Of a DNA stretch of 23,852 nt, positions 15,161 to 22,409 are shown in pieces (position 1 is the stretch's first letter; each line of letters opens with the position of its first letter). A program made the translations under genes and the position numbers. Source of the DNA: Chthonomonas sp. UBA6659 (GTDB taxonomy: Bacteria; Armatimonadota; Fimbriimonadia; Fimbriimonadales; Fimbriimonadaceae); contig DKKT01000033.1 of assembly GCA_002455425.1 (NCBI GenBank), positions 1 to 23,852 of the forward strand. The letters are read 5' to 3'. Below the pieces are notes generated by a model, which was given only the letters and a program-made list of their open reading frames with translations, was not told the origin of the DNA and did not search any database.

Positions 15161-15939
15161 TGTCTCACCATGTATCCCAGACTCGTGCCTTCGATGCGTC
15201 GCAAACTTGAGAATCGGGCGTCGGTTCGTCGGAGATGATCCAGCGCACGCGTGACGTCGTCCCAGTTCGCATAGTCGTGCCATAGGATGACCGAACCGGG
15301 GTGAGTCATGCCCCATGCCCGCTCCGAGTCGTTCAACACGTAGTCGTAGGCATGTGATCCATCAATGAACATCAAGTCGATCGTCCCGGCGTAAGGGGTG
15401 AAGTCGAAGGTGGCGGAGTCGCCCCACAGTTGCTCGATCTGCTTCTCCTGTGGTGTTCCTTTGAACCTCGCCCCGGACTCTTTCTTGTCGATGTATTTGA
15501 CGTCCTCGGGGTGGACGTCGAGCTTCGTTTCGGCAAGCTGTTGCGGCGGCAAGTCGAGCGTGGAGAGCCGCGCTTCCGGTCCCGCACTGACGGCAAGGTT
15601 GAGGGTCGTGCGGCCGTCGAACGTGCCGATCTCGAACAGAGTCTTTGGCCGGTGACGCTCGACCAGGGCCGCGAACACGTACTGCTCGAGGGTCGTCGTG
15701 TTGCCGTCGACGCTGATCGGATCGGCGATCTCGACCCGAACGCCCTGAACGATGTCCTTGATCGGCGCAATCGGAAGCGCGGGCACTAACAACTCCGGAG
15801 GCTCGGGTGCGCCGAAGACGTGCTCGCCGATCCGGTGGATGAATGCCCGATCCTTGGGGCGGGCGACCCCGGCCGTGAAGAGGTACGCCGATGCCGCCCA
15901 ACCTTTGACGTAGCCCACTAGGAATTTTCCTGCGCTCAA
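15157..15939 (-). CDS. Class I SAM-dependent methyltransferase
   Basis: A 260-residue protein with a Rossmann methyltransferase core. Motif I is 'LFEIGTFDGRTTLNLA' (101-116), binding S-adenosylmethionine. The acidic residue after strand 2 is in 'STLDLPP' (125-131), and 'TIDLMFIDGSHAYDYV' (185-200) is the motif of the Methyltransf_24 group, where Asp and His often help bind a metal. An N-terminal extension of about 90 residues is unassigned. The start is TTG 15939, overlapping the HddA stop (TTGA). Embedded between hddA and gmhA, it probably methylates a heptose or other sugar of the exported glycan; substrate is inference. Confidence 0.85.
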   Translation of the reverse strand: MSAGKFLVGYVKGWAASAYLFTAGVARPKDRAFIHRIGEHVFGAPEPPELLVPALPIAPIKDIVQGVRVEIADPISVDGNTTTLEQYVFAALVERHRPKTLFEIGTFDGRTTLNLAVSAGPEARLSTLDLPPQQLAETKLDVHPEDVKYIDKKESGARFKGTPQEKQIEQLWGDSATFDFTPYAGTIDLMFIDGSHAYDYVLNDSERAWGMTHPGSVILWHDYANWDDVTRALDHLRRTDARFSSLRRIEGTSLGYMVRQ

Positions 15940-16961
15940 GCCGGCACCATCCAGGCGCGGACGCCGTCTTCGACGAACGTGAAGTTCACGATTTGAGCCC
16001 CGTGCTCCCGAAGCGCCTCTTGGACCACGTGAGCGCGCTGTGGCTCACAGAGGAAGAACATGAAGCCGCCACCGCCCGCCCCGGTGATCTTCCCTCCTTG
16101 AGCTCCACTTGCTTTGGCAAGCTCATAAACCGCGTCGATCGACGGGTTCGTGATCCCTTCTGCCATTCGCTTCTTCTGGACCCATCCTTCGTCGAGAAGC
16201 CGCGCCAGCTCGTCGAAGTTGCTGGTGAGGAGTGCCTTCTTCATATCGAACGCGAGGGCCTTGATCGCATCCATCGCGTCGACCGCCGAGAGCTTCTTCT
16301 CCTTGAAGTTCTGGACCTGCTTGTCCAAGATGTCGCTGAAGACGCGCTTGCCTCCAACGAAGGCGAAGACGAGCCGGTACTCCAGTTCGAAGATGGTCTC
16401 GTCTTTGAGGCGGAGCGGATTGACGAGCGTGCCGTCAGGATTGAATTCGATGAAATTGAAGCCGCCGAACGCGGCCGCATACTGGTCCTGCTTGCCGCCG
16501 ACCTGCCCGACATCGATGCGTTCGATCCGATAGGCGGTCTCCGCGATGTCGTAGGGATCTTTCGGGAGCCGCAGGTATTCGAGGAGGGCTGCGATCAGTG
16601 CGACGGTGATCGCCGATGAGGAGCCGAGGCCAGAACCGGGAGGCGCATCGTTATGGAGGAGAATGCTCATCCCCTCCTTGAACGTGTATCGGTTGCGGAA
16701 GTGATCGATGACGCCCTTCGCCAAGTCGAGCTGGCCATCGAAGACGAACGACTCGTCGATGCCGTAGCTGATGCTGGCATCATAGTCAAGGCTCTGGACG
16801 TTGATCGTTTCCCCGCCCGGGACCAGCGTCGCATAGGCGTAACGGTTGATCGTCGCGGACAGAACGACTCCCCCTCGTTCGTCGCAATACGGCGGCACGT
16901 CGGTGCCGCCGCCCCCAAAACTGATTCGCAGTGGCGCGCGTGCTCGGATCATCGGCAACAT
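15936..16961 (-). CDS. hddA: D-glycero-alpha-D-manno-heptose 7-phosphate kinase (GHMP family)
   Basis: A 341-residue GHMP sugar kinase that adds the anomeric phosphate to heptose 7-phosphate, giving the 1,7-bisphosphate that GmhB then dephosphorylates. 'RAPLRISFGGGGTDVPPY' (7-24) is the hallmark of the HddA/fucokinase branch. The ATP loop 'PPGSGLGSSSA' (107-117), 'VGGKQDQYAAAFGG' and C-terminal 'GGKITGAGGGGF' are present. Neighbours GmhA and HddC-GmhB support heptose over fucose. The frame is open upstream to 17273 but only within pilT. ATG 16961 (MLPMIR) or ATG 16952 (MIRAR) are both possible; GGGAAG, within the hairpin at 16970-17012, favours the first. Confidence 0.9.
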   Translation of the reverse strand: MLPMIRARAPLRISFGGGGTDVPPYCDERGGVVLSATINRYAYATLVPGGETINVQSLDYDASISYGIDESFVFDGQLDLAKGVIDHFRNRYTFKEGMSILLHNDAPPGSGLGSSSAITVALIAALLEYLRLPKDPYDIAETAYRIERIDVGQVGGKQDQYAAAFGGFNFIEFNPDGTLVNPLRLKDETIFELEYRLVFAFVGGKRVFSDILDKQVQNFKEKKLSAVDAMDAIKALAFDMKKALLTSNFDELARLLDEGWVQKKRMAEGITNPSIDAVYELAKASGAQGGKITGAGGGGFMFFLCEPQRAHVVQEALREHGAQIVNFTFVEDGVRAWMVPA

Positions 16962-16969
16962 AGATCGTC

Positions 16970-17012
16970 GGCTTCCCGGCGTCGGATTTGGACCCGTCGC
17001 CGCCGGGAAGCC
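16970..17012 (-). promoter_or_regulatory. Hairpin between pilT and hddA, adjoining the hddA ribosome binding site
   Basis: A perfect 12-base inverted repeat, GGCTTCCCGGCG (16970-16981) and CGCCGGGAAGCC (17001-17012), with a 19-base loop, fills the 77-base gap between the pilT stop and hddA start. On the minus strand no T-run follows, and the 3' arm contains GGGAAG, the only candidate ribosome binding site for ATG 16961. It may end pilT transcripts or control the heptose genes. Confidence 0.5.
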
Positions 17013-17038
17013 TACCCGTCCCGCCCCGCGGGTGTTGC

Positions 17039-18358
17039 TCAGCCGGCTGCGCCTTTGGCCAGCCGCGAGTAGGTCTCCTTGTCGACCGCTCGCATTAGAC
17101 ATTCCTCGTAGGAGCAGTACCCGTTCTTGAAGAGATCGGCAAGCGACTTGTCCATCGTCTGCATGCCGAGCTGCGCCGAGGTTTCGATCACCGAGTACAT
17201 CTGGTGCGTCTTCCCTTCGCGGATCAGGTTCTTGATCGCGGGCGTTCCGACCATGATCTCGATGCCCGCACATCGCCCGCCGCCAAGGCGCGGCAGCAGC
17301 TGCTGGGAGATGACGCCTTCGAGTGTATTTCCGAGCAGTACGCGGATCTGGTCCTGCTGGTCGCTGGGAAAGACGTCGATGATGCGGTCGACGGTCGAGG
17401 GCGCGTTCCGCGTGTGGAGCGTGCCGAAGACGAGGTGGCCGGTTTCCGCCAGCGTCAATGCGGCCTCGATTGTCTCCAGGTCGCGGAGCTCGCCGACGAG
17501 GATGATGTCCGGGTCTTCGCGGAGCACGGCGCGGAGCGAGTTGTGGAAGCTGAAGGTGTCGCTGTGCAGCTCACGCTGGTTCACCATGCATTTCTTGTGC
17601 GTGTGCAGATATTCGATCGGGTCCTCGATCGTCAGGATGTGGTTCCGCCGGTTTTCGTTGATGTCGTCGATCATGGTCGCGATCGTCGTCGACTTACCCG
17701 AGCCCGTCGGACCCGTGACCAGCACGAGCCCCGACGTACGCTTCGACATTTCGCGGATGACGAGCGGGAGCCCGAGAGTCTCGAAGCTGGGAATCTTCGT
17801 CGGGATGACGCGAAGCGCTCCGGAAACCGTCCCTCGCTGCATGTAGACGTTGAATCGGAACCGGGCGAGCCCTTTGACCGAGTAGGCGAAGTCGAGTTCG
17901 TGGGTCTCTTCGAACTTTTGGAGGTGCTCGTCGGTCAGCGTCTCGTACACGAGCCGGCGGGCATCCTGCGGCTCGATCATCGTGAACGGCAGCGGAATCA
18001 CGTCGCCGTCGATGCGCGCCATCGGGGGGAGCCCCACCGTGATGTGGATGTCGCTCGCCTTCCGATCGATCGCGACCCGAAGGATCTCGTCGATATGGAC
18101 CTGGCTGCTGTCCTGGACGTCTTCGTCCATGGACTCTTCCTCATCCCGTCGGTTCGTCAAGAGGTCGGTGTACTTCGACTTGTTCGCTTCCGGGACGAGG
18201 ACTGCGAGCGGTACCGGCGCGATGCGATTCGGGTCGGCGGCGACCTCGGGGGCGAGCTCCGACTGCTCGACGGCGAGGGGTGGGGCCGGCGGAGCCGCCT
18301 CTTGGGCCTGCTCCTGCTCCGATCCGAGAACTTTGCTCCAGCTGAATGCGTTCGACAT
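17039..18358 (-). CDS. pilT: PilT-family type IV pilus retraction ATPase
   Basis: A 439-residue hexameric secretion-type ATPase that powers pilus disassembly and twitching at the cytoplasmic face of the inner membrane. PilT core begins near residue 86 ('QVHIDEILRVAIDRKASDIHI'-like N-terminal domain). Walker A is 'GPTGSGKST' (216-224), the Asp box near 247 is 'IEDPIEY', Walker B is 'DIILVGELRD' (284-293) and the His box 'GHLVFGTLHT' (307-316). Compared with ordinary PilT of about 350 residues there is an extra acidic, Pro-rich N-terminal extension of about 80 residues. AGGAG six bases before ATG 18358 supports the long form; ATG at residue 77 is the alternative. It lies 83 bases after the Nif3 gene and upstream of the heptose genes in the same direction. 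Confidence 0.93.
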   Translation of the reverse strand: MSNAFSWSKVLGSEQEQAQEAAPPAPPLAVEQSELAPEVAADPNRIAPVPLAVLVPEANKSKYTDLLTNRRDEEESMDEDVQDSSQVHIDEILRVAIDRKASDIHITVGLPPMARIDGDVIPLPFTMIEPQDARRLVYETLTDEHLQKFEETHELDFAYSVKGLARFRFNVYMQRGTVSGALRVIPTKIPSFETLGLPLVIREMSKRTSGLVLVTGPTGSGKSTTIATMIDDINENRRNHILTIEDPIEYLHTHKKCMVNQRELHSDTFSFHNSLRAVLREDPDIILVGELRDLETIEAALTLAETGHLVFGTLHTRNAPSTVDRIIDVFPSDQQDQIRVLLGNTLEGVISQQLLPRLGGGRCAGIEIMVGTPAIKNLIREGKTHQMYSVIETSAQLGMQTMDKSLADLFKNGYCSYEECLMRAVDKETYSRLAKGAAG

Positions 18359-18441
18359 AGGAACTCCTGGCCGGCATCATCCGACCGACGGGAATGTTCC
18401 ACACCTGCTCGCTTTGCCGATCAGTACGTTTGCGGGGAGCG

Positions 18442-19542
18442 CTAGCTCGGCCGTCCCCAATGACCGGGCTCGGGCTCGTAGAGTGACCACCCGATGGTCG
18501 GCAGCGCATCGGTGAGCCGTTCGGCCAGGCGCCTGCAGCCCGGCTGTTCGGTTGCATAGTGACCGGCAGCGAAAATCGCGAAGTCAGCCTCGGCCACCTC
18601 GATGGCGACGTTTTGGCGTACTTCTCCGGTGAGGAAGACCTCGGCACCCGCACGCTGGGCGTCGCGCCATTCCCCGTCGGCTGCGCCGCCCGTGAGGCCG
18701 ACCGACCGGATAACGCGGCCGGGATCGCCCCACGCCCACACCTTGGTCTCAAGCGCGGCCTCGGCATAACTGCTGAACTCGCGAAGGGTCATAGGGTGAG
18801 GGAGGGTGCCGATCCTCCCGGCGGGCTGGCCCCGTTCGTCACGCATCACCAGCCAGTCGAACGCGGGTTCCTCGTACGGGTGAACCCGCCGAATCGCGGC
18901 CTCGACGAGATCGACCCGCTCGGCCGGGACCCGCATCTCGATCCGCAACTCTTCGACCTGCTCGATTCGGCCTACCTCTCCGATGATCGGCTGTGAGCCT
19001 CGCTCTCCCCGGAACGTCCCAATTCCCGGATGCGAGAACGCGCAGCGGGTGTAGAGACCGATCACCCCTGCGCCTGCCGCGGACAGGGCATCCACGAGCC
19101 CCTCGCTGGACGTGTGAGGCACGAAGACGACGAGCTTGAACACGCGCGCGGGGTTGGCGTCTCCGAACGTGCGCACGTCGGTCAAGCCGAGACGCTCGGC
19201 GAGGACGTCGTTGATGCCTCCCGGGGCGCAATCCCAATTCGTGTGGACCCCGTGGAACGCGATCCCGCCTCGAATGAGCTCGACGACCGTTTCGTTGCGG
19301 GGCAGATCACTGCGAAGCGTCTTGATCGGCTCCCAGATCAACGGATGGTGGCTGACCAGCATCTGCGCCCCCAGGGCTCGAGCGTGACGAATTGCTCCGA
19401 GCGAGCTGTCAAGAGACACAACGCCCTTCTCGACAGCATGCTCGGGGGAACCGACTTGAAGTCCGATGCGATCGAACGGGAAAGCCATGCGCGCAGGCGC
19501 GATGCGCTCGACGGCGTCGAGGACGTCTTGGACGGTGGGCAT
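18442..19542 (-). CDS. Nif3-like dinuclear metal-centre protein (YbgI/YqfO type)
   Basis: A 366-residue member of the Nif3/DUF34 family, which forms hexameric toroids with a two-metal site. Reported roles include GTP cyclohydrolase I-like and metal-chaperone functions, but the reaction is unsettled. Likely metal ligands are His65 and His66 in 'LVSHHPLIW', Asp104 in 'HTNWDCAPGG', and His328 and Glu332 in 'AGHYATEQ'. A central insertion (about 133-235, beginning 'FKLVVFVPHTSSEGLVDAL' and ending 'VHPYEEPAFDW') is the PII/CutA-like domain of the longer YqfO type. Start ATG at 19542 fits the family N-terminus. It is the first gene of the long minus-strand run and lies downstream of a terminator at 19573-19592. 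Confidence 0.92.
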   Translation of the reverse strand: MPTVQDVLDAVERIAPARMAFPFDRIGLQVGSPEHAVEKGVVSLDSSLGAIRHARALGAQMLVSHHPLIWEPIKTLRSDLPRNETVVELIRGGIAFHGVHTNWDCAPGGINDVLAERLGLTDVRTFGDANPARVFKLVVFVPHTSSEGLVDALSAAGAGVIGLYTRCAFSHPGIGTFRGERGSQPIIGEVGRIEQVEELRIEMRVPAERVDLVEAAIRRVHPYEEPAFDWLVMRDERGQPAGRIGTLPHPMTLREFSSYAEAALETKVWAWGDPGRVIRSVGLTGGAADGEWRDAQRAGAEVFLTGEVRQNVAIEVAEADFAIFAAGHYATEQPGCRRLAERLTDALPTIGWSLYEPEPGHWGRPS

Positions 19543-19572
19543 AGCCGAGTTTATCGGGTTCGGAAACGAGAA

Positions 19573-19592
19573 AGGCGGGCCTTAGCCCGCCT
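19573..19592 (-). terminator. Intrinsic terminator overlapping the stop of the small acidic gene
   Basis: On the minus strand AGGCGGGC (19592-19585), loop TAAG and GCCCGCCT (19580-19573) form an eight-base-pair GC stem followed by TTCTCGTTT. The stop codon TAA of the gene at 19582 forms part of the loop. It separates that gene from the Nif3-PilT-heptose operon. Confidence 0.8.
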
Positions 19593-19782
19593 CCTCGAAC
19601 TCACAGGACGCTGATTCGTTATGATTGCAGTGCTCGAATGATCGTGCCTTACAGAATGATGCGAGTTTCTTCAGCGCCTTCTCAGAAGTGACATCCAGCT
19701 TCTGCGGGCTCGTCATACACAGCCCGAGAAGCGCGAACGCCTCTTCCTCGGTGAGTTGGAGTCCTGCAAGCAAAGCAGGCAT
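19582..19782 (-). CDS. Small acidic protein of unknown function
   Basis: A 66-residue protein, helical and acidic, without signal or membrane segment. The core reads 'LQLTEEEAFALLGLCMTSP' followed by 'TSEKALKKLASFCK', suggesting three short helices. Five cysteines (three in the last third: 'SFCK', 'HCNH', 'SCEF') and two histidines near the C-terminus could bind a metal. ATG 19782 is chosen because GGAGGAGG lies five bases upstream. An in-frame ATG at 19848 would add 22 acidic residues but has no well-placed ribosome binding site. The gene is monocistronic, ending at a terminator that overlaps its stop. I do not recognise a family; a regulator or adaptor is possible. Confidence 0.68.
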   Translation of the reverse strand: MPALLAGLQLTEEEAFALLGLCMTSPQKLDVTSEKALKKLASFCKARSFEHCNHNESASCEFEEAG

Positions 19783-20067
19783 AGATTCCTCCTCCGAGGT
19801 CTGACTCCCTTCTAAGACGACGTCGGGACCGTCATTGTTCGCATTCATGGCACTTTTGTCTGTCTTCCCTTCACGACGGACCCGGCGGACACATCCTTGT
19901 GCCGCGTTTCAGGTTACGACGTTCACAGCGTTCCTTTCGTTCAGTTCCACATTCGGCCCGCGATGGACCGCTCAAGACATGGGTAGGTACGCAAAACGCC
20001 TCCCGGAAGATTCCTCGGGGGCAAATCCTTTCGTTGTTCGACCCCACACGAGGCGTTCAGCCGAAAT
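19783..20067. other. Non-coding stretch with no recognised element
   Basis: This gap separates the small acidic gene from the terminator of the CHRD gene. Both belong to minus-strand genes. Its left end holds the ribosome binding site of the acidic gene and a possible 22-residue in-frame extension. I see no convincing promoter, tRNA, hairpin or repeat in the rest, although the acidic gene must be transcribed from here. A plus-strand open frame at 19835-20083 has no ribosome binding site and unlikely composition. Confidence 0.4.
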
Positions 20068-20095
20068 CAGGGACCCAGTCTAGACTGGGTCCCTG
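20068..20095 (-). terminator. Terminator of the CHRD/dockerin-like gene
   Basis: A perfect 28-base palindrome (CAGGGACCCAGTCT and its complement, 20068-20095) lies 21 bases beyond the stop of the minus-strand gene at 20117. On the minus strand it is preceded by GTTTT and followed by ATTTCGG. The plus-strand side is flanked by GAAAAC. Its position supports a terminator; the weak T-run lowers certainty. As a perfect palindrome it could also bind a dimeric protein. Confidence 0.7.
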
Positions 20096-20116
20096 AAAAC
20101 ACCGGCATTCCGGACG

Positions 20117-20974
20117 TCAGTTGCCGCTGAGGCCGAAGTTCTTGATCAGGATGTCGAAGTCGTCCGAGTCGACTCCTCCGCTGCCATCGAGGTCTCCGAT
20201 CGGACCACCGCCCCCGAAGTTGGCCACCAGAAGGTCGAAGTCGTCGGAGTCGATGTTGTTGTCGTTCGTGATGTCGCCGTTCTCGAGCGAATACGCAAGG
20301 CCCGAGACCGGGACCGACACGTTGACGGGGCCCGAAACGCGGCGAAGCCAATGAGAGCCCTTGACGTAGACGTCGCACACGCCGGTGGCCGACGTCGTCA
20401 CGCGGAAGTCGCCACCCGCAAGCAACGTCGTGGGGACGGTGTCGACGACGCTGCCGGCCTGGACGAAGGCGACTTGCACCGGTACGCCGGCCGGACCCGG
20501 AAGCCAATCCTGAAGGTCCACCGTTCCACTGATGATCGGGCGGAATCTGAGTTGGCCGCGAATCTCACCACCTGGGAAGGCATTGGTGTGAAGGTTGACG
20601 TACAGGTTGCCCCCGAGGCCCTGGGTCTCCTGTGCAGCGGTGAGGGCGTAGTTGCCGGAGCTTGCCCAGACCGTACCTCCCGCCGTGTTCGCGAGTACGA
20701 CAATGACACCGCCGTTGGTACCCACAGGGGCTTGATGGATGTGGCCGGCCGTGAGGTTCGCGACGAAGCCGGAGGCGTTGACTTGCATGTTCAGCACGTT
20801 GGTCACGTCGTCGAACACGCCGGTGATGGCTCCGACTGCGGGCGAAGCGTTTGGCGGCACTTCCTGAAGTCCGGTGGGCGTCCCCGAAACCGACCATAGG
20901 CCGGCTTGCGCAAAGCACACCCCGCAAAGAAGGGTTGTGGCAAGAAGGCCACGAGTACGTACACGAATAGACAT
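20117..20974 (-). CDS. Secreted CHRD-domain protein with C-terminal dockerin-like repeats
   Basis: A 285-residue secreted protein. Residues 1-24 are a signal peptide (ending CFAQA). A CHRD domain spans about 26-145, with the hallmark 'LYVNLHTNAFPGGEIRGQL' (124-142) and the earlier 'AGHIHQAPVGTNG'. A beta-rich segment (150-228) follows. The end (231-283) contains two 23-residue calcium-binding repeats of dockerin type: 'GDITNDNNIDSDDFDLLVANF' (233-253, split at FDLL) and 'GDLDGSGGVDSDDFDILIKNF' (260-280, split likewise), with Asp/Asn at ligand positions. In Armatimonadota- and Planctomycetota-like bacteria such repeats often end secreted proteins without a cellulosome. AGGAGG before the ATG and a terminator at 20068-20095 make it a single-gene unit. 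It diverges from the PEP-CTERM protease gene. Confidence 0.87.
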   Translation of the reverse strand: MSIRVRTRGLLATTLLCGVCFAQAGLWSVSGTPTGLQEVPPNASPAVGAITGVFDDVTNVLNMQVNASGFVANLTAGHIHQAPVGTNGGVIVVLANTAGGTVWASSGNYALTAAQETQGLGGNLYVNLHTNAFPGGEIRGQLRFRPIISGTVDLQDWLPGPAGVPVQVAFVQAGSVVDTVPTTLLAGGDFRVTTSATGVCDVYVKGSHWLRRVSGPVNVSVPVSGLAYSLENGDITNDNNIDSDDFDLLVANFGGGGPIGDLDGSGGVDSDDFDILIKNFGLSGN

Positions 20975-21222
20975 GGAACGATTCCTCCTCTCTGAATCAG
21001 GCGGTCCGAATCTCGTTCGAACCCACCTTCATTGTATAGCGATCTTCGCGAGGGCCTGATATCGTGCTTGATGACTTCTTGATGATTTCGCACGCAAGGA
21101 AATGGTCGCGGCCAAAGTTTTTTCTTTCCAGGGCCTGATCTTGTGATAAGATGAGCTTGGTCAGGAACACTGACCCATTGTATTTGCCGTGAAATCGGCG
21201 TGTCCCATTTCAGGAGGGGACG
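20975..21222. promoter_or_regulatory. Divergent promoter region with direct and inverted repeats
   Basis: This 248-base gap drives the CHRD gene (minus) and the PEP-CTERM protease gene (plus). On the minus strand TACAAT (21036-21031) is a good -10. On the plus strand TGTGATAAGAT (21141-21151) contains GATAAG/TAAGAT as a -10 candidate. AGGGCCTGAT occurs twice in the same orientation, at 21051-21060 and 21129-21138, each just upstream of one of these -10 boxes. An inverted repeat GGTCAG-N5-CTGACC (21158-21174) lies downstream of the plus -10, as an operator would. No good -35 is seen on either strand, which suggests activator dependence. Confidence 0.45.
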
Positions 21223-22350
21223 ATGAAATCTATCAAGAGTGGTCATCGAGGGATGCGATCCCTCGCGCTAGTCGTATTGGGAGGGGCCGTGTCGTCAGGA
21301 TGGGCCGGGTCACCCGACTATCAGGTCGCGAACAACCCGCTCCTCGACGCGGTTTGTCGCGTCCGCATCGGCGGACAAGGAATGGGGACGGGCACGGTCT
21401 TCAAAAAACGGGTTGCCACCCGGGATGCCACCGGACGCCCCACCCAGTACTGGCTCTGTGTCATCACGGCCGGACACGTGACCCTCAACCAGGCTCCGGC
21501 GAATATCGATATCCGATTCGGGAACCAACCGCTCGTCGGCGCGGACATGACCCCGGGTGGCACCGCGCTGTTCAAGTGGGACAATCCGGTGATCCAGTTC
21601 AATCAGACCGATCGTTGGCCCCTGGACTTGAGCGTCCTTGGCGTGATGGTGAACGCGAATGCGTTCTTCGACAATCTCGCGCCGATTCCGATCTCGAACA
21701 ACCCGGTCGACGAAGTGCTGCCGAACGACGACCCCACCGGGGCGCGACCCACGTTCGCGTCCATTGGCTACGGCGTCACCGGTACGTACTTCAACAACGG
21801 GCCGGCAGGCTTCGAACAAGGATACCGACGTCAGGACGGCACCTTTGGATTGAAGCGGTTCCAGAACCAGCGCGTGTTGGCCGAAGGAATCCGTCCCGCC
21901 AACGAATGGGAGCCCGAGGAGTATGCGCCTGGCATCCAGTACTGCGGCCCGCAGATCAGCTTCATGCTGGATGGGCCCGGCGGAGCGAACCGCGTCGATG
22001 GCGAAGGAATGCCGTTCGGCGGTGATTCCGGCGCACCCTACCTCTTCACTGATCCGGCCCGTCCTTACATGCCGTTCGAGCTGTTCGACTGGACCAACGG
22101 AAATCGACTCCGAACCAAGACGCGCGAGCTCTGGGGCATCCACAGCGGCGCGCGAACCGTCAACGCGCCGTTGGGAGTGCGCGAGTTCCGGTTCATGAAC
22201 AAGACCGAAGGCTACGGTGTGAATCTCACGCCGTGGGCGGTTCGAAGTTGGATCCACAACCAGTGCATGCAGGTGGTCCCCGAACCGGGCACCCTGCTGA
22301 TTCTGCTCCCGGCTCTGGCTGCGGTTGTCGTCCGACGGCGACGGCGCTAG
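21223..22350 (+). CDS. Trypsin-like serine protease with PEP-CTERM sorting signal
   Basis: A 375-residue secreted protein. After a signal peptide (about 1-28, ending SGWAG), the body shows the trypsin/chymotrypsin catalytic triad in order: His85 in 'CVITAGHVT', Asp135 in 'PLDLSVLGV' and Ser269 in 'FGGDSGAPYLF'. 'LWGIHSG' (303-309) matches the strand after the active-site serine. The last 25 residues form a PEP-CTERM tail: 'VVPEPGTLL' (351-359), a hydrophobic helix and five terminal arginines. The protein should be processed by exosortase and anchored to or released from the cell surface. AGGAGG before the ATG and a perfect terminator after the stop make this a monocistronic gene. Its likely sorting enzyme is encoded at 10908-11855. 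Confidence 0.9.
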   Translation: MKSIKSGHRGMRSLALVVLGGAVSSGWAGSPDYQVANNPLLDAVCRVRIGGQGMGTGTVFKKRVATRDATGRPTQYWLCVITAGHVTLNQAPANIDIRFGNQPLVGADMTPGGTALFKWDNPVIQFNQTDRWPLDLSVLGVMVNANAFFDNLAPIPISNNPVDEVLPNDDPTGARPTFASIGYGVTGTYFNNGPAGFEQGYRRQDGTFGLKRFQNQRVLAEGIRPANEWEPEEYAPGIQYCGPQISFMLDGPGGANRVDGEGMPFGGDSGAPYLFTDPARPYMPFELFDWTNGNRLRTKTRELWGIHSGARTVNAPLGVREFRFMNKTEGYGVNLTPWAVRSWIHNQCMQVVPEPGTLLILLPALAAVVVRRRRR

Positions 22351-22361
22351 GTCGATTGAAT

Positions 22362-22405
22362 CGACGGGGTCGCGCAACGCGTTGCGCGACCCCGTCGTTG
22401 TTTCT
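22362..22405 (+). terminator. Intrinsic terminator after the protease gene
   Basis: A perfect 36-base palindrome (22362-22397, arms CGACGGGGTCGCGCAACG and complement) is followed by TTGTTTCTCC. It begins 11 bases after the protease stop. The stem is long enough to end transcription even with an interrupted T-run. Confidence 0.9.
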
Positions 22406-22409
22406 CCTT

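Noticed and set aside
16962..17273. Upstream in-frame extension of HddA
   Set aside because: It runs into the pilT gene and has no sugar-kinase similarity; the GHMP N-terminus begins at 16961 or 16952.
19835..20083. Plus-strand 82-codon frame
   Set aside because: No ribosome binding site, unusual composition and no signal of conservation; it overlaps the start of the minus-strand gene.
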